Below are positions 35,641 to 46,850 of a stretch of DNA of 64,000 nt, piece after piece. The stretch lies in the NCBI GenBank assembly GCA_023105745.1, contig JALGQZ010000004.1, forward strand, positions 66,084,612 to 66,148,611, in the 5' to 3' direction. The position numbers and the translations under genes are program-made. Origin of the DNA: Austropuccinia psidii. Taxonomy: Eukaryota > Basidiomycota > Pucciniomycetes > Pucciniales > Sphaerophragmiaceae. The notes beneath the pieces are model-generated. The model had not been told where the DNA came from and did not search any database. It worked only from the letters and a program-made list of their open reading frames with translations. The number at the start of each line of letters is the position of its first letter. Position 1 is the first letter of the stretch.

Positions 35641-36900
35641 GACGCGGAGAGCCATTGGAGAGAGGTTTGAATAGATTTATTAAGCTGTGTCACATTCTCA
35701 ATTTAGCAAAATAGGCCTTCTGTTTAGTGATTGGATTTGGATGGCTTTCTTCGATTTTGGGATGATCTCATTTTATAAAGCATCGTCTTTGATAGCTTAC
35801 TGATTTGCTATGGAACAAATACCATTTGGTCTTACCAGAGATATTTGGGTATTGCATAACTCCATTTTTTTCGTATGGTTGAGGGTACTAATTGATGATG
35901 GTTCTGCAACAGTATCTCCCGCTTGCCTTTGGACGTTTCTGGAGGAATGACATTGTTTACAAAAAGCCCGCTCAACAGATGACTCAAGCAGCTCTACTAA
36001 AAACTTTTAGTTTCGCATCCAAAATACGTTTCACAACCAATTTTTCCAAATTTCCGGTGTGAATCTTGCAGTTCAAGTGTGAAAAGCCCTTTCTTTCCTT
36101 CATTTTTTGTAGATTCGTTGGTGAATTGTTGGCGTTTATGGGGCTTTCTCATCTATCACTTCCAAAACTCTTCAACATCTTGCTGAAGGTGCGGTTAGAA
36201 TATGGGGATGGTAGTTTATAAGTATGATTTTTAAGTTCATTTTAAAATGCTTACTCTCTGAAACTTATCCCCCAATGCAACTTGTCTGCGGCAAATTTTG
36301 CTCAATTGTGCAGCTTGCTCTTTAGCTTTTTCCCATGTCCTAGATCAACAAAACTTCAGTTTAGCAGCTAGCAACCCCGCACGCTATAATCCTGTGGTTT
36401 TACTTTCACGGGTAGTCAAGTGAATTAACTGGGGTTAGCGCACTCCACCTCAAAATGTGATCAGAAGATTGCCACTCATTGCTAGAGCCTTCGGGATAGC
36501 CTTTTCTCACTTTGACCGAGTGCATTGTGTCTCATGTCCATTTTTAGAAGATTTGGCACGATTAGGACTGTTAAGGCTTTTTCACTTTGTAGCCATTGTA
36601 TTACCTTCATGAAATGAAAACAGCCTCTATCTTCATAAAATTGGCCTTATAATAGAGCAATTCCGACACATTCAAAAAAAAAGTTGTGGACTGTCTTATT
36701 TCCCAAATTACTTCATTCCATTTTGGCAATGATTTTAGGTGCGCTGAACTTACCATGTATTCATTATGTTTTGATTGTATCACGAAGCTATAGACTGCAA
36801 ATACAATGCATGTTTCTGGTTTGTGGCAAGCAGCATACTATGTTTTATCCCCATCATGCGCCACCTAAAATTTAAAAATGCGCTTGGAAGTCGAGTTTTA
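35641..36900. other. Less AT-rich, CpG-containing stretch beside YTH1, no gene assigned
   Basis: CpG is much commoner here than in the flanking repeats (for example GACGCGGAG at 35641, CCCGCACGC near 36380, CTTCGGG near 36490). That is like low-copy host DNA. A 46-codon frame at 35810-35950 (M-E-Q-I-P-F-G-L to T-F-L-E-E) has no similarity I recognise. It may hold the 3' untranslated part of YTH1, a short gene with introns, or a non-coding RNA; I cannot decide. Confidence 0.4.
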
Positions 36901-36923
36901 TTTACATTTTTCAAAAAAAAATA

Positions 36924-38375
36924 TTACTTCGTTAGCAATAAATCCTCATCACTTAATAGTCTGCCACCTGGTCCCCTGACGATTCCGCCTCGATTACCAG
37001 GTACCATTGGATTGGGACACGTATTTGCATAATGTCCTTTTTGTCCACACTGAATATCAACGGCGAAAAAAGGTATCAACAACGGTTTTGAATCATCACG
37101 ACGCGAGATTTGAAGACGCAAAAAGAGCAGAAGTAAACCAAAACAAAACTATTTTTTCTACACATGAGTAAAACTATTGACTAACTTTGAAACAGGTCAC
37201 CTCGTCCAAATTACGCTTTTTGCGTGGTCCACCATCTGTCTGAACCCAACTTTCTTCACCAACATTGTTGCCATTGGCGAAATCGTGGCCGGATTTTGAG
37301 GGAATCATCAAATTGTTATGGGGGGCCGCGGCAGAACCAGAACCAATGCCAGCAAGTCCGCTCAATATATTCATCATATGGCTTGATTTGTTACTATTGG
37401 GAGCTATACCCCCCTTTGGCGCTCCAGCGCTTCGATCTGGATCACCACGAGGTCGATCGAACGGATTAAATGAATTAATGTATGGGTTGCCTCTGGGTGT
37501 TGGATCAAGCTCAAATTTAGGGTGGCCACCCAAATGACACAGTTTGCCAAATTCGCAAAACCCTGCCATATAAGCTTGACAAAGCGGCCGTCGGATATGC
37601 TTTTGTTGACAGTCTGGTCCTAATATGAATTGCACGGCATGACCACAAAGAGGCTCAGTCAAAAGAAGCTGTGAATTTTCTTTGTATTTTTGGCAAATGG
37701 GGAACGCAGATAAAAGGTGGTGCAAATCACTATCTTACCTTTGGGACAGAAACCTCTTCTAAAATCCATGCATTCCAGTACTCTCATTCGTTCATCAACG
37801 TGTAAATACATACATTCATCACCATTGCTACAAAAACCATATTTACCGAAGAACCAACATTCAGGCATTGTACGAAGGTTATATTCGTGCAAGAATTCAC
37901 AGCTAGCTCCTTTCTTACAAAGTCCTCTCAACCAGTGTTTGCAAACTGTTTTGGTATGAAGCGAAGCATGATTGAATATATTATTGCTTTGATTTTCGTT
38001 GGCAGGATTAGTAAAATTACTAGTGGACGGATGAGCATGACGCAGTGGACATTGTGGGCCAAGGTGACATGGAGGCGCTCGATCGGTCGATGACGGATCG
38101 TTATCACCTGCGAGATGAGCAATATGACGAGGGCAGAGTTGGGCGTCAGTGTCAAGCTTGATGTCGAGTTCCTGCTTCACGTGTTTCTCGATATCCAACT
38201 CGACATGTCTCAGATCTGGATTGATGACGATCGTCGAGGTGACGGGCACTATGTTGGATGGTGGTGGGGGGCAAGTTTTGATAATGGCCATCGGCATCAT
38301 TTCGAGAGCGTTGCCGCCAATTGTCGTATTTCCTCCGCAGGCGTGGTGGTAATGCCCAGTGCGAAACGCCGTCAT
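36924..38375 (-). CDS. YTH1: Yth1/CPSF30-like mRNA 3'-end-processing zinc-finger protein, three exons
   Basis: Subunit of the nuclear cleavage and polyadenylation factor, binding the poly(A)-signal region of pre-mRNA. Exons: 38375-37739, 37619-37186 and 36924-37049 (introns of 119 and 136 bases, GTAAGA...TTAG and GTTAGT...CAG). The spliced length is 1197 bases, a multiple of three, giving 398 residues. CCCH fingers: a degenerate first one (C103-x5-C109-x3-H113), then C145-x7-C-x5-C159-x3-H163, C173-x8-C-x5-C188-x3-H192, C202-x7-C210-x5-C216-x3-H220 (split by intron 1) and C226-x7-C234-x5-C240-x4-H245. A CCHC knuckle follows: C355-x2-C358-x4-H363-x4-C368, split by intron 2. Fungal Yth1 has five CCCH fingers; the added knuckle is as in metazoan CPSF30. 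The start at 38375 is the first ATG of the open frame (in-frame stop at 38525), but an upstream exon is possible. It is the only host gene I recognise here. Confidence 0.9.
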
Positions 38376-38552
38376 TAGGCTGAGCCAGTTGGGCTCGACA
38401 AAGAAACGCAGAAAACTCCGACAGCCAAGCTTGAAGCGGCCCAAGTCAACCAAGCCCTGCGGCAGACCAGAAGATTGGTGCTCAGGAATTGATGAGCAGC
38501 TTCTCCAGCAGCACCACAAAAATCATTTGAATGAAAAACATCAAAAAATTTA

Positions 38553-40176
38553 GGCCTTTAAGGACATCTAAAAATGTAATTCTTGTTTTTTGCTTATATG
38601 AAAAGCTGTACTTGGGCAAGAGAAAACTTCTTCCCTCCTTAAAGGCAAAGGAGTTTTTGGAAAGGTTTAGATGAGTTTTGACAATTATAAATCTTTCAAG
38701 AAATTCAAGTATATGAATTCCCTAGGATATTTTTTCTAGATTAATGAAATAGCACAGTTCAAATTGAACAATTACGGCTTACTTGAAAATCAATGTTTTT
38801 TGGCCGTAGTTGGTAATCAAAGAAACAAAGAAAAAGTTCATAAATGATGAAATAGATTTCATTTACTAGTTTTTCATGAGAATATAAAAATATGAATAAT
38901 GTTTTTCAATCTAAATATTTTCTTGGAAGTAACCTTTCTGAATTATATGCTTGCTTAGTTTTCTGTAGGTCTCATATCTATTCTTCTCATGATTCACATT
39001 TACCTACCTTTTTTCGTAGAAAAGATATTTTCAATAACTTTATGAAAGATAAATTTGATAAGAAAAAAACTTATGAATAAAGGAGAAATTGATGTAAACT
39101 AGGGATTTTACTCACAAAATTAATTCTATGTAGAATAAACCCAAGAAAATTTTTACGGGAAAAGTCACTTTAGGAAATAAGTCCTTTTATATACCTTTTG
39201 AATAAAACAAGAAAAACTTCAAAAGGAATTAAGTAAACTTGAATTCTATAATTTGAATTTTAAAAAAAATATGTTAGCCAATATGGGTTTATATAAGTCT
39301 TTATATCAATTTAGGGCTAGTGGTAAACACATGTGCACCTTTTTGGAAGAAGCACACACTTTTTTAATTATACTTTTTTGCCATTTCTTAAATTTTTTTT
39401 CTCAATTTATTTCCAGTTTGAATCCATTTAGACCTTAATTAAGCCATCCAATAAAATTCAAAAATTTATTTTCAGACAAACTCTTCAATATCTGAAAGTG
39501 TAATTTTCATTTTTTGAAAATAAAACAAAAGAAGAAAAATATCCAAAAAAAGGAAAATATTTTAATAAACATTTTTATGTGGTTTTGCCACCTACCCAAT
39601 TGAATTCAAGAATCATAATGATTTCATTAATCCCAAAAAGTAAAAGTGTAAATCTGATAAGTATTTGGAACACAAGGCACTATGGTACATCAATATTAAA
39701 AGTGAATTAACTCTTTGAAGCAATAACCAAATAAGAATTTGGAGAATATTTGACTTTTCCAAATGTTTTTGAAAATAAACATTTTTAATGTAACTAAAAA
39801 AAGAGAGGATTCACCATGGGATATTTGATTCTAATTGTAAATTAGATAAAAGGAGAGATCTTCTGTCCAACAGGTCCCCCTCATTCTCTCTACATTAGTA
39901 AAGATATATTACAAGCTTCAAAACAATAGAGAACATTTAATTTCATAATGGAAATATGAAGAATGGTTGCAATATCTTACATTTAAGGATGTAGTCTAAC
40001 AGGATCATTCAATATTTCAATTTTATCCCAACAAAGTCCTGTCAGTGTTGAAAAAGAATACCACTCATTGTATCTGCTTACCAGTAACATCAAATTTCAA
40101 TATTAAGTCATTTCTCTATTCTAAAGTAATAATATATTTTAATTAAGCCTATATGTTTTTCACATAAGGACAGGCC
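38553..40176. other. AT-rich gap between YTH1 and the TRIM, nothing assigned
   Basis: Should contain the YTH1 promoter (YTH1 reads leftward), but no clear element stands out. Short frames at 38892-39080 and 39253-39438 are low-complexity and unsupported. Confidence 0.5.
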
Positions 40177-40181
40177 CTCAG

Positions 40182-40645
40182 TGTTACATGGTGTAATGTG
40201 ATCTACAAATTGCCAGTATTAACCAGTCTGTCAGCTGGTTTAATAGCCTTTTCGGCAAGAGTTCCCTTTGTTGAGGTCTGGCAGACAGCATTGTGACAAT
40301 AAACCAGTTACCAACATCATGGGTTTGATTCTGGTTGGAGACAAGGAGGGGTCTCAATCAAACAACCATAAATTGCTGGGCTTTCCCCTCCATTGGCATA
40401 CAAGGGTTCTGCCCCTTGGAGGCTCTTTGTAGGCTCCTGTTGTGGCTAATCTAGCTTCATGAGGATTGCATGGGTAATACTGTCAGTTACATGCACTTTG
40501 GGACACAGTAATCTAAACCTGGGGGTACTGTCACATGGTGGAGTGTTATCTACAGCTTGACAGTATTAACCTCTCTTTCAACTGGTTTGATAACCTTTTT
40601 GGAAGGAGTTCCCTTTTTTGAGGTCTGGCAGACAGCATTGTGACA
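40182..40645. mobile_element. TRIM: miniature terminal-repeat retrotransposon, 464 bp, TSD CTCAG
   Basis: Two 117-bp direct repeats (40182-40298 and 40529-40645) flank 230 bases with no ORF. The repeats start TGT(T/C)ACATGG and end GCATTGTGACA, so they have short inverted ends TGTCACA/TGTGACA. CTCAG at 40177-40181 and 40646-40650 is a perfect 5-bp TSD. A G-run (CTGGGGGTAC) precedes the right repeat as a PPT would if the element reads on +. I could not identify a convincing PBS. The ends resemble those of the B-family LTR, so B-type enzymes might mobilise it. Confidence 0.88.
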
Positions 40646-40650
40646 CTCAG

Positions 40651-41430
40651 TTAACATGCTGCTGGGGTAACATTTAGAGGAGCTATTTGGGTAGGAGCAA
40701 TAAAAGCTTGAGATCTGGCCTGAAATCTTGTCTGTCTTTCAGGAGGTGAATTGTGGACTGGAATGATTGGATAATAAGATAAAAAAAGAAGATTAATATA
40801 GAATTTTGAATTTGAATTTTGAAAAATTGGAGGAAATAGAATATTGAAGGATTGAAGTCAAATAAAAACATTAATTTCTTGAAGTAAATAAATAAAAAAA
40901 TTCCCCTGGAGGAATTTAAACAATTAATTTTGAAGAAATAAATAAAATTAAAATGAATTATTGAGGGAAAAATTAACCAATAAATAAAATAAATGAAATC
41001 TTCAGTTCAAATAAATTTATTGAAGTAAGAATTAATTAATTGCCAAATCAAATGAAATCTTTCTGTCAGTAAAAATTCTTTAGGAATGATCAATATAAAT
41101 TTTGAGCAATCAGGATTGTGTATGATTATAGAGTTGTGACAGATTTGAAAAATGAAATGGATGCTAGGATCTGAATGAGATTTTAATTGAATGGAAGTGA
41201 CAAAAATGGACCTTCAAACAATTATAAAACAGAAGGAAAATGTGATGGGTGTTGAAATAAAGTTATTGAGAGAAAACCAATTTTTGAGGATAAATGAATG
41301 AGTGAAAATTGATATAATTGAAGATGAAAGTCAGGAACAATGAAGGTTTTATGATTGATAAATGAATTGATACAGAAGTAAATAATGGAAATAAAAGAAT
41401 CACAAATCAATTATGAGCTAATTAATCTAA
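40651..41430. other. AT-rich gap, nothing assigned
   Basis: Rich in (A)AATAAAT-like strings and no supportable ORF. Confidence 0.5.
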
Positions 41431-41466
41431 TGTCACAGGCAATCTTTCAGAGAAAAAGAATGGCCT

Positions 41467-44400
41467 TGTGAGCCTTGAGGTATATTTTACATACCCAAAT
41501 AGGCCACAATTATCTTAAAAATAAATTTTGAATTATGCATAACTCATAAGTCATGTATATATCCAAAATTCATCATTTTTGATTTCAGAAAAGATGAATA
41601 ACGTTTTCTTGAGTAAGTAAGTCCATGGATTTAAGACCAGATTTGGATTCTACAAAGAAATTCACCTAGGGTAGCTCCATTGTGAACCTTTGAGATATGA
41701 CCACATACCCAAAAAAGGTCACAAGAAATATTTAAAATAATTATACATTAAAAATAATTACCTTAAAGCTACAAAAATACCATAAATTGGCATAAAGCTT
41801 GGTTTAACTTAAAAACCAATCGATAAACATGTGAAATAAGTTATAAAATTGGATTCCCCATGGTAAGATACACATATATCATTTTTATGGCATATCTGTA
41901 AATTCAATATTTAATAAGTTATAAGTAATAATACCTTATAAAAAACATAAATCCCTATTTATTTCAAAGACCAATGAAATAACATGTGAAATAAATGGTA
42001 CAATTTGATTCTCCATACAAATACACATATAAAACAATTGAGAAGCTAAGCTCCAAAAGTCAATACTTAAAGAATTAACCTGAATATATGCACTTTTTTG
42101 GTCAACACATATATTCAAGGATTTTAGCTAATATCTTTTGAAATATGCATGATAGAGTGATGAACCAAAAATAAAGTCATCACGTAATTACTGTAGAAAT
42201 ACAGAAATGAAGTTTATTTTACAAGTTATAAACAAGGTTAAAACCTGTAAGGGATTATTGATTAAAATCAACAGAGCTGTTGACCACTTTGTTGTGAAAG
42301 TGATCCAAACTTAAAAAAAAGTAGTCAGTTGGATTCTACTAGTTCATTCGTGAAGAATGATGTATTTTGTATTATAATATTCAAGGTATAACCCCTTGAA
42401 ATCATAGTTTGAAGTTTAAAATATTAAATTTTGACAGAAAAGATGAGTTACAAGAAAAATCATCAAAAATAGAGTTTTGATGATGTAATGGAATGCTCTT
42501 GGCAGAATAATAAGGTTATGCCAAGCTATTAGAGTTCACTCTCTGAATTGCTGTAGCGTGTACATCTTAAAAGTTATTAAGGATCAAAGTTTGAGCTTAA
42601 TTTGATCATTTACAATCACTCACTGTAACCTTAAATTAAACTTAACAGTCATATGAGTGATTAAATTGGTGAATACTATTAGTTTATGATTAAAACCAAC
42701 AAAATCCACGAATTTTGGGATTCTGCCAAGCCTTTGACGTCATCAAACTTAGAGCTATAGTGATAACTCTAAATAATGGCGTAATAATGATGTAATATGG
42801 TTTGATCATGATGTAATCATCACCAAACCTTAAAATATTGATCAATTCCAGTGGATATGATCAGTACACGTCTAATAGAAGCCTGTTGGACTCTAGGAGG
42901 GAGGTATTTACTATAAATAGAGCTGTTTTTACTCTGTTTTCCCCTCAGACGCATCAAAAACATTAAATCAATTAAATTAAAAGGTAATATCTTTATTCTT
43001 TATATATAAATATTTTATATTATTAAAGACCAAAGATCATCTTATTATAATCATCAATTTTGATGTGATTAAATCATTTATTTAATTGTTTTTGCTAAAA
43101 ATCTCTCTAAAATCTCATTTCCACGTAAAAAGCAAGAATATTTGTAATTTTCTCTATTTTTTTTTGTAAATACAATTTGGATAAGTTGTATTTGCATTAT
43201 TTGGCGTAAAATATTTCAAAATTATTCTATTAAGTATTAAAAGTAGGTTCTTTTCTCTTATTATAATAATTTTCTCTTTATTATTACTTTAATAATTCTT
43301 TAATTAATATAAATAGTATTTATATTAATTTATAACTTTAATATTGGCAATATTCTTGTTATTAATTGTTTTTTATTGATAAAAAACAATTTATTATGCC
43401 TTTATTATTTGTTTTTAACAATAATAAAGTGCCATTAAATATATTAATTATTTTATATTAATATATTTATTTTATTATATTATATTTTATAATATAAATA
43501 ATATTATTATATTCATTTAATAATATAATTATTTTTACGCCATAATTATAATAATTCTTTATTATTATAATTATTTTTGTCTTATTTATTTCATTTATAA
43601 GGACATTCATAGTACAATAAGTAAAACATTAGTAATTTTTTACTTATTGTTTCATAGTCAAACCTTACATCCATAGAGTGAATAACCTCAAATGAACTAT
43701 TTGAGGTGGTAATATGCAAAATACTTCAATAACACATCATCAATACTACATAAGAGATCTGTGAAAACTTTTGTTTTTCTTAATTTTACACCAAAATAAT
43801 GGGAATGTGAGAAATCCCATGTTACATATACACTAAGAATAGTGTTATGCATGTTTTTGGAACTTAATATCATGGTATTCTTACATGGAATTTTGGTACA
43901 CCCATATTGGATATCTCACTTTAAGCTTAATTTTCTATTTTGACGTGAAAAATAGGCAAGGGGGACAAAATACATCAAAGAGAGCCAGGGTACACAACTT
44001 CTGAGGCCTCAGAGGCATGGAAATCTCCAAAGCTTGGGTACATGGCTGATATTGGCCCAATTAGTAAACCGAAACACTTTGGGAACTTGGTTACCATGTT
44101 ACAACTACAGTAAATCTTAAGAAAATAGCAAATAACCTGCTATTTTGACGTGCCAAGGAGGTAAAGAGCTACTTAGACTCCTGTAACCATGTCAATTCTT
44201 AATGAATCTCCATGGATAAACCCCAAAAGAGTGATTAAAACCCTTTTTGGACATGTATCCATTGATTTACCTCATAGCAACCAGTTAAACACTGATATTT
44301 GCAATTCTATGTAGAAATGAGGTAAAAACTTCAAAAATTCATTAAGAATACAATTCTTAATTAATATCTCTAAAACTCTCAGGACCAGTGGATAACTGTA

Positions 44401-45376
44401 TTATCTATGTTACAACCAAAAAGAACTATGGTTTCACTAGGAAAATTAAAAGGTTCACTTACAGTCCATTTTTGATTATTCTATGTGAAACACTGAATCT
44501 TCAAAAATTCACAGTAATTACAACCTGTGATGAAATTGCCAATAACATTGATAACTTTGAGAAATCAATGATTATTTTGGAATAAAAAATATTTACAGAT
44601 GTTACTCCTTTTATTCTTAACCATATTGGGGTTGGTAGTCACATAAAAGCATCAATTAAATAATTATGATAATCTCATGTGACAACAGATGATGCAATCA
44701 ATAATCCAAAAGGGGTTATTGTTTTCTCACTCACTGGTTTTTCAGTTTGCTCCATGGCACGCCTCTGTGAGCTTTTGTTGACTTAAAAGAGGCCTCCTCT
44801 TGCTGTTTTTTCCACATCATCAAAATCATCTTATTATAATTTAAATCATTGTTACCAACAAGTAATTATTAGTTAAAGCTATTCTTAAGTGTTTTAAATC
44901 TTTCAGAATCAATCAGAAAGAGGTGAAATCATAGAATACAACTATATATTGTTGTAATACTGTTATAAATACATTTTTATCCTTTAAATCCACAATTCTA
45001 TGTCAAATCTCTCTATCTTATCTTTCAATAAGATCTTTGGAATATTAGTGAGTTATTTATTCTTAGTTCTTAACGTTTTTCTCTAAATAACTAGTTTTCT
45101 TCAAGCATTATATTTATAATTATTCTTGCAAAAGATAATTATATATTAAAATAATTTTTATTATTTTAATAAAAGAAGTTTTATTATTAAAATCTTCTTG
45201 TAGACAATTACTGGTCACTGTTAAAATCACTAGTAGTGTTTCAAATGTGAAAGAAATAATTCTTTAATTATTTAATTGTGGTTATAATAATATTTAATTA
45301 TTATATTTCATAAGAACAGACATAGTACTGTTGATTAATAGTAATATTATCATCAGTTTCATAATCACATCTTACA
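41467..45376 (+). mobile_element. Solo A-family LTR with TSD GGCCT, itself interrupted
   Basis: TGTGAGCCTTGAGG...CATCTTACA, flanked by GGCCT at 41462-41466 and 45377-45381. Minus the nested C LTR and one TSD copy it is 1916 bp, versus 1924 in the A tandem. Compared with the young LTR it has lost most CpGs. Confidence 0.93.
41681..43669 (+). mobile_element. Solo C-family (element D type) LTR with TSD TCCAT, 1989 bp
   Basis: TGTGAACCTTTGAGATATG...AACCTTACA, flanked by TCCAT at 41676-41680 and 43670-43674. It has a TATA box CTATAAATAGAG near 42911, inverted repeats near 42285 and 42385, and a very AT-rich end (43250-43560). Same family as the LTRs of element D, in opposite orientation. Confidence 0.94.
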
Positions 45377-46614
45377 GGCCTGGAACTTAATGGATAACAA
45401 ATCACTTGAATGGAATTCAAAGAATTAAATGAATATGAAGATATGAATTATATTTCTTTATAAAGAAAGTCAGTATAGAGAAGAATCTAATCTCCAAAGA
45501 GTCAACTAAGTAAATCCTTAAGTCACTGTTTCAACATTTGTAGAAGCAATAAAGGAATCAGCCAGGATATGATGACCAATATCCAATGAAAAGGCAAATA
45601 AAGGGTGAAGATGACTAACTTTAGATGATCAGTATTAAATATAAGCAGATGAAATAAAATCAAGTATAAAAATAAATCCAACACAGTTATTGACTGCAAG
45701 AACAGGCTTCAAGGGATGAAAGAATGGCTAGTATATGTGAAAAGGTGACAACTTGATATTTGCAGGTTGAAATCCAATCTCTATTTAATCTTTTGGGAGA
45801 TATACCTTAGACTGATTGTAAAATAAATTTGGTTCATTGAAGTACACACAGTATGAAGTTAAATTTAATGAAAGGGTAAACTCCATACAGGTTGGTTTGA
45901 TTTCAATATATATGGCTTAATTGAGTTGTTAATGATTTAATAAGCTTTGATGTATTGAAAAATGGCCTTGCATGATTCTTGGCCTTACTATCTGAGAATC
46001 TATGAGCAGTTTCCCCTTTGGTGAATACAGTATAATCAATCATACAGCCTTATTGAAGAAAGAGGCTTGTCTTGATTGAATTTTACTATGAATGCTAGAG
46101 CTTGTCCTTGAGTAAATTTCCATAATTTAAGAATGGGAGGATAAGAGTAAAAGGGGAGTAATCACCATAGAAATGAGGCATAATGATATTATTCTCAATT
46201 TGAGGGACTTGGGTGTCAATAAACTAAACCATGGGAAAAAACAACTAATTGCAGAAGCTTCAGGGCCATGATCCATTGGGAAGGGCCCATGGACCCTTAG
46301 GGTGTTTCTGATATTCCTAGATGGCTGGAAAATTCTCCATAGGAAATATGTCCATTCATGGCTAATTTCAGCCCAGAGGGTCAAAATGAATTTGGAACCC
46401 CCTGATGGACCATAGAGGCTGTGAGGGCACCCCCAGGGTCTGGTACAGAAATTGACATAACCAAAATTAGTACCCAAATGCAATGAAGGGGAGTCCTAAG
46501 ATGTGAAATGTCCCCAAGTCAATCAATGGGGCTTGGTGAAAGAATTTTCATAGAGGTTGTTGGTGGAAATTCTTCCATATATGACAAAAGAGGAATCTTA
46601 TTATGGTCTGGGTC

Positions 46615-46830
46615 TGTGAGCCTTTGAGGTATGTATGAAATACCCATGAGGCCACAAAGAGCTTGCTATACAGCTGGCTTAGTACTAAACAGACGTATAA
46701 AGTGAATTGAAAACAAAAAATAACAAAAACATATAACTTTATTTTTGAAAAAAAACTTTATAGTTATTGTGTTGTTTTTGGATTCTACACCAAAGTTAAC
46801 CTAGGGTAGACCCATAAACCATGAAAAAAA
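46615..46830 (+). repeat. LTR fragment starting TGTGAGCCTTTGAGG
   Basis: The first bases and a later block (GGATTCTACAC...CCTAGGGTAGACCCAT near 46780) match the first 230 bases of LTR A. Similarity then fades. A short GC-rich hairpin, CCCCTCCGGCGGGGG, lies just after at 46836-46850. The right end of the LTR was not found, so this may be a truncated copy or an uncharacterised family. Confidence 0.55.
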
Positions 46831-46850
46831 GCTATCCCCTCCGGCGGGGG

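Larger units (their letters stand above)
41431..46614 (-). repeat. Decayed B-type LTR, outermost layer of a triple nest
   Basis: On the + strand it starts TGTCACAGGC and, after the A insertion, continues CTGGAACTTAATGG. It aligns with 52300 onwards (TGTCACAGGGG, then GGCCTGGCACTC). The aligned blocks include CACTGTTTCAAC (about 45520) and GACCAATATCCA (about 45570). Without the insertion about 1270 bp remain. Its right part is cut at 46614, where another LTR begins. Confidence 0.75.

Noticed and set aside
36684..37032. + strand ORFs of 63 and 85 codons near the YTH1 3' end
   Set aside because: No similarity; the second overlaps YTH1 exon 3 in antisense.
37224..38378. Several + strand ORFs opposite YTH1
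   Set aside because: The - strand encodes the zinc fingers with consistent splice sites; the + frames are shadows.
40321..40332. Box-B-like string GGGTTTGATTCT inside the TRIM, suggesting a tRNA-derived SINE
   Set aside because: No A box or cloverleaf, no poly(A) tail, and the terminal direct repeats plus 5-bp TSD explain the element as a TRIM.
43250..43560. Mitochondrial DNA insertion, suggested by extreme AT content
   Set aside because: The stretch is an integral part of the C-type LTR, matched in the D 5' LTR (about 24650-24960).
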